The notes under the pieces were generated by a model. It had not been told where the DNA came from and searched no databases. It saw nothing but the letters and a program-made list of their open reading frames with translations. A program made the translations under genes and the position numbers. This document shows positions 45,027-45,448 of a DNA stretch of 45,448 nt, piece by piece. How positions within the stretch are numbered: the first letter of the stretch is position 1; each line of letters begins with the position of its first letter. This stretch comes from Candidatus Nitrotoga sp. BS (GTDB lineage: Bacteria; Pseudomonadota; Gammaproteobacteria; Burkholderiales; Gallionellaceae): contig NZ_CAKMLL010000027.1 in assembly GCF_927797785.1 (NCBI RefSeq), forward strand, positions 1-45,448, in the 5' to 3' direction.

Positions 45027-45293
45027 ATGAATATAAAACTTTTGCAGCTATTGGATGGTGCTGAAGATAAATATCCGCATGCTCTGGAACAGAAATTTCC
45101 ACATGTTTTTACCAAAATCATGGAGTTATGGGGTTTGCCGGCAATTGATCAATATTTCATTGATCTGATGTTACACACGCGTGCTGTGCCGCGGGAAGGC
45201 TTCCCGCCGGATGCAGCTAAAGAGATCCTCGATCTAAGTCTCCTAAATGACGAACAAACCAAAGCAAAACAAGGTGCACGAATCAGTCAATAA
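45027..45293 (+). CDS. Conserved hypothetical protein
   Basis: An 88-residue protein (MNIKLLQLLDGAEDKYPHAL..., then FPHVFTKIMELWGLPAIDQY) with no signal peptide, membrane segment or known motif. The composition and the block REGFPPDAAKEILDLSLLND look like a real folded helical protein, and I have the impression of similar small proteins in other betaproteobacteria. ATG 45027 is used; an in-frame start at 45006 adds seven residues. No function can be given. It lies just downstream of the IS5 remnant. Confidence 0.6.
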   Translation: MNIKLLQLLDGAEDKYPHALEQKFPHVFTKIMELWGLPAIDQYFIDLMLHTRAVPREGFPPDAAKEILDLSLLNDEQTKAKQGARISQ

Positions 45294-45448
45294 AATAAGA
45301 GGGGGAAATTAAAAAGATACAAAAACCGAATTTTCGTATCTCTTAAGGAAATTTTGTTCAGTTTATTTTTTGCATTGCTGAGGAAAGATTTAACCCGCGG
45401 ATTCAACAACGAAGTGCAACTTTTTCTAACAGAATGATGGGGCGAGAT

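Overview
This window reads as a chromosomal piece of a Gram-negative betaproteobacterium, most likely in the Nitrosomonadales/Gallionellaceae area. The evidence is gene content (lpxABD, bamA, skp, rseP, an RpoE-RseA-RseB module, RatA/SmpB), betaproteobacterial-looking protein sequences and a moderate GC content by eye. The placement is inference; no rRNA or marker search was possible.

Layout. (1) 0.07-11.2 kb, nearly all on the minus strand: a uracil-DNA glycosylase-rimI-tsaB unit, ispDF, an unexplained 690 bp gap, a yqjD-yqjE-yqjK-like envelope trio, a TrmH-type methyltransferase, scpAB, trpS, an M50 protease, yciO-like and rnm-like (PHP) genes, and ratA. (2) 11.3-17.0 kb: smpB, an Rpe-like protein with altered active-site residues, the rpoE-rseA-rseB envelope-stress operon behind a recognisable sigma70-like promoter, holB and tatD. 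(3) 17.0-29.4 kb: an accessory island inserted between housekeeping blocks. It starts in a mobile-element graveyard (RAYT and IS3-like remnants). Next come a divergent cas6 and a type III-A operon cas10-csm2-csm3-csm4-csm5, a cmr6-like 3' remnant read in the same frame as csm5, a TIR-SAVED effector gene, a weak possible cas1 relic, two tandem cas2 genes, a leader and a CRISPR array of 11 repeats plus a truncated twelfth. (4) 29.6-43.7 kb, minus strand: the classic rpsB-tsf-pyrH-frr-uppS-cdsA-dxr-rseP-bamA-skp-lpxD-fabZ-lpxA-lpxB-rnhB translation/envelope cluster, with a promoter, structured leader and an intrinsic terminator/attenuator at its head. (5) 43.9-45.0 kb: decayed IS481-like and IS5-like transposases, then a small conserved-looking hypothetical gene.

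The centre of interest is the defence island. Cas10 keeps the GGDD cyclase motif, but its HD nuclease motif reads H-G instead of H-D, and Csm3 keeps the aspartate expected for target RNA cleavage. The predicted logic is: crRNA (Cas6, tag AUUAAGAC) guides the Csm complex to foreign RNA; Cas10 makes a cyclic oligoadenylate; the SAVED domain of the neighbouring TIR-SAVED protein binds it; and the TIR domain destroys NAD+. No CD-NTase is present, so this SAVED effector appears to be wired to CRISPR rather than to CBASS. With the HD site apparently dead, no CARF nuclease and no ring nuclease in the window, immunity may rest on RNA cleavage plus NAD+ depletion. Adaptation looks crippled or dependent on a cas1 elsewhere: there are two cas2 genes and no intact cas1.
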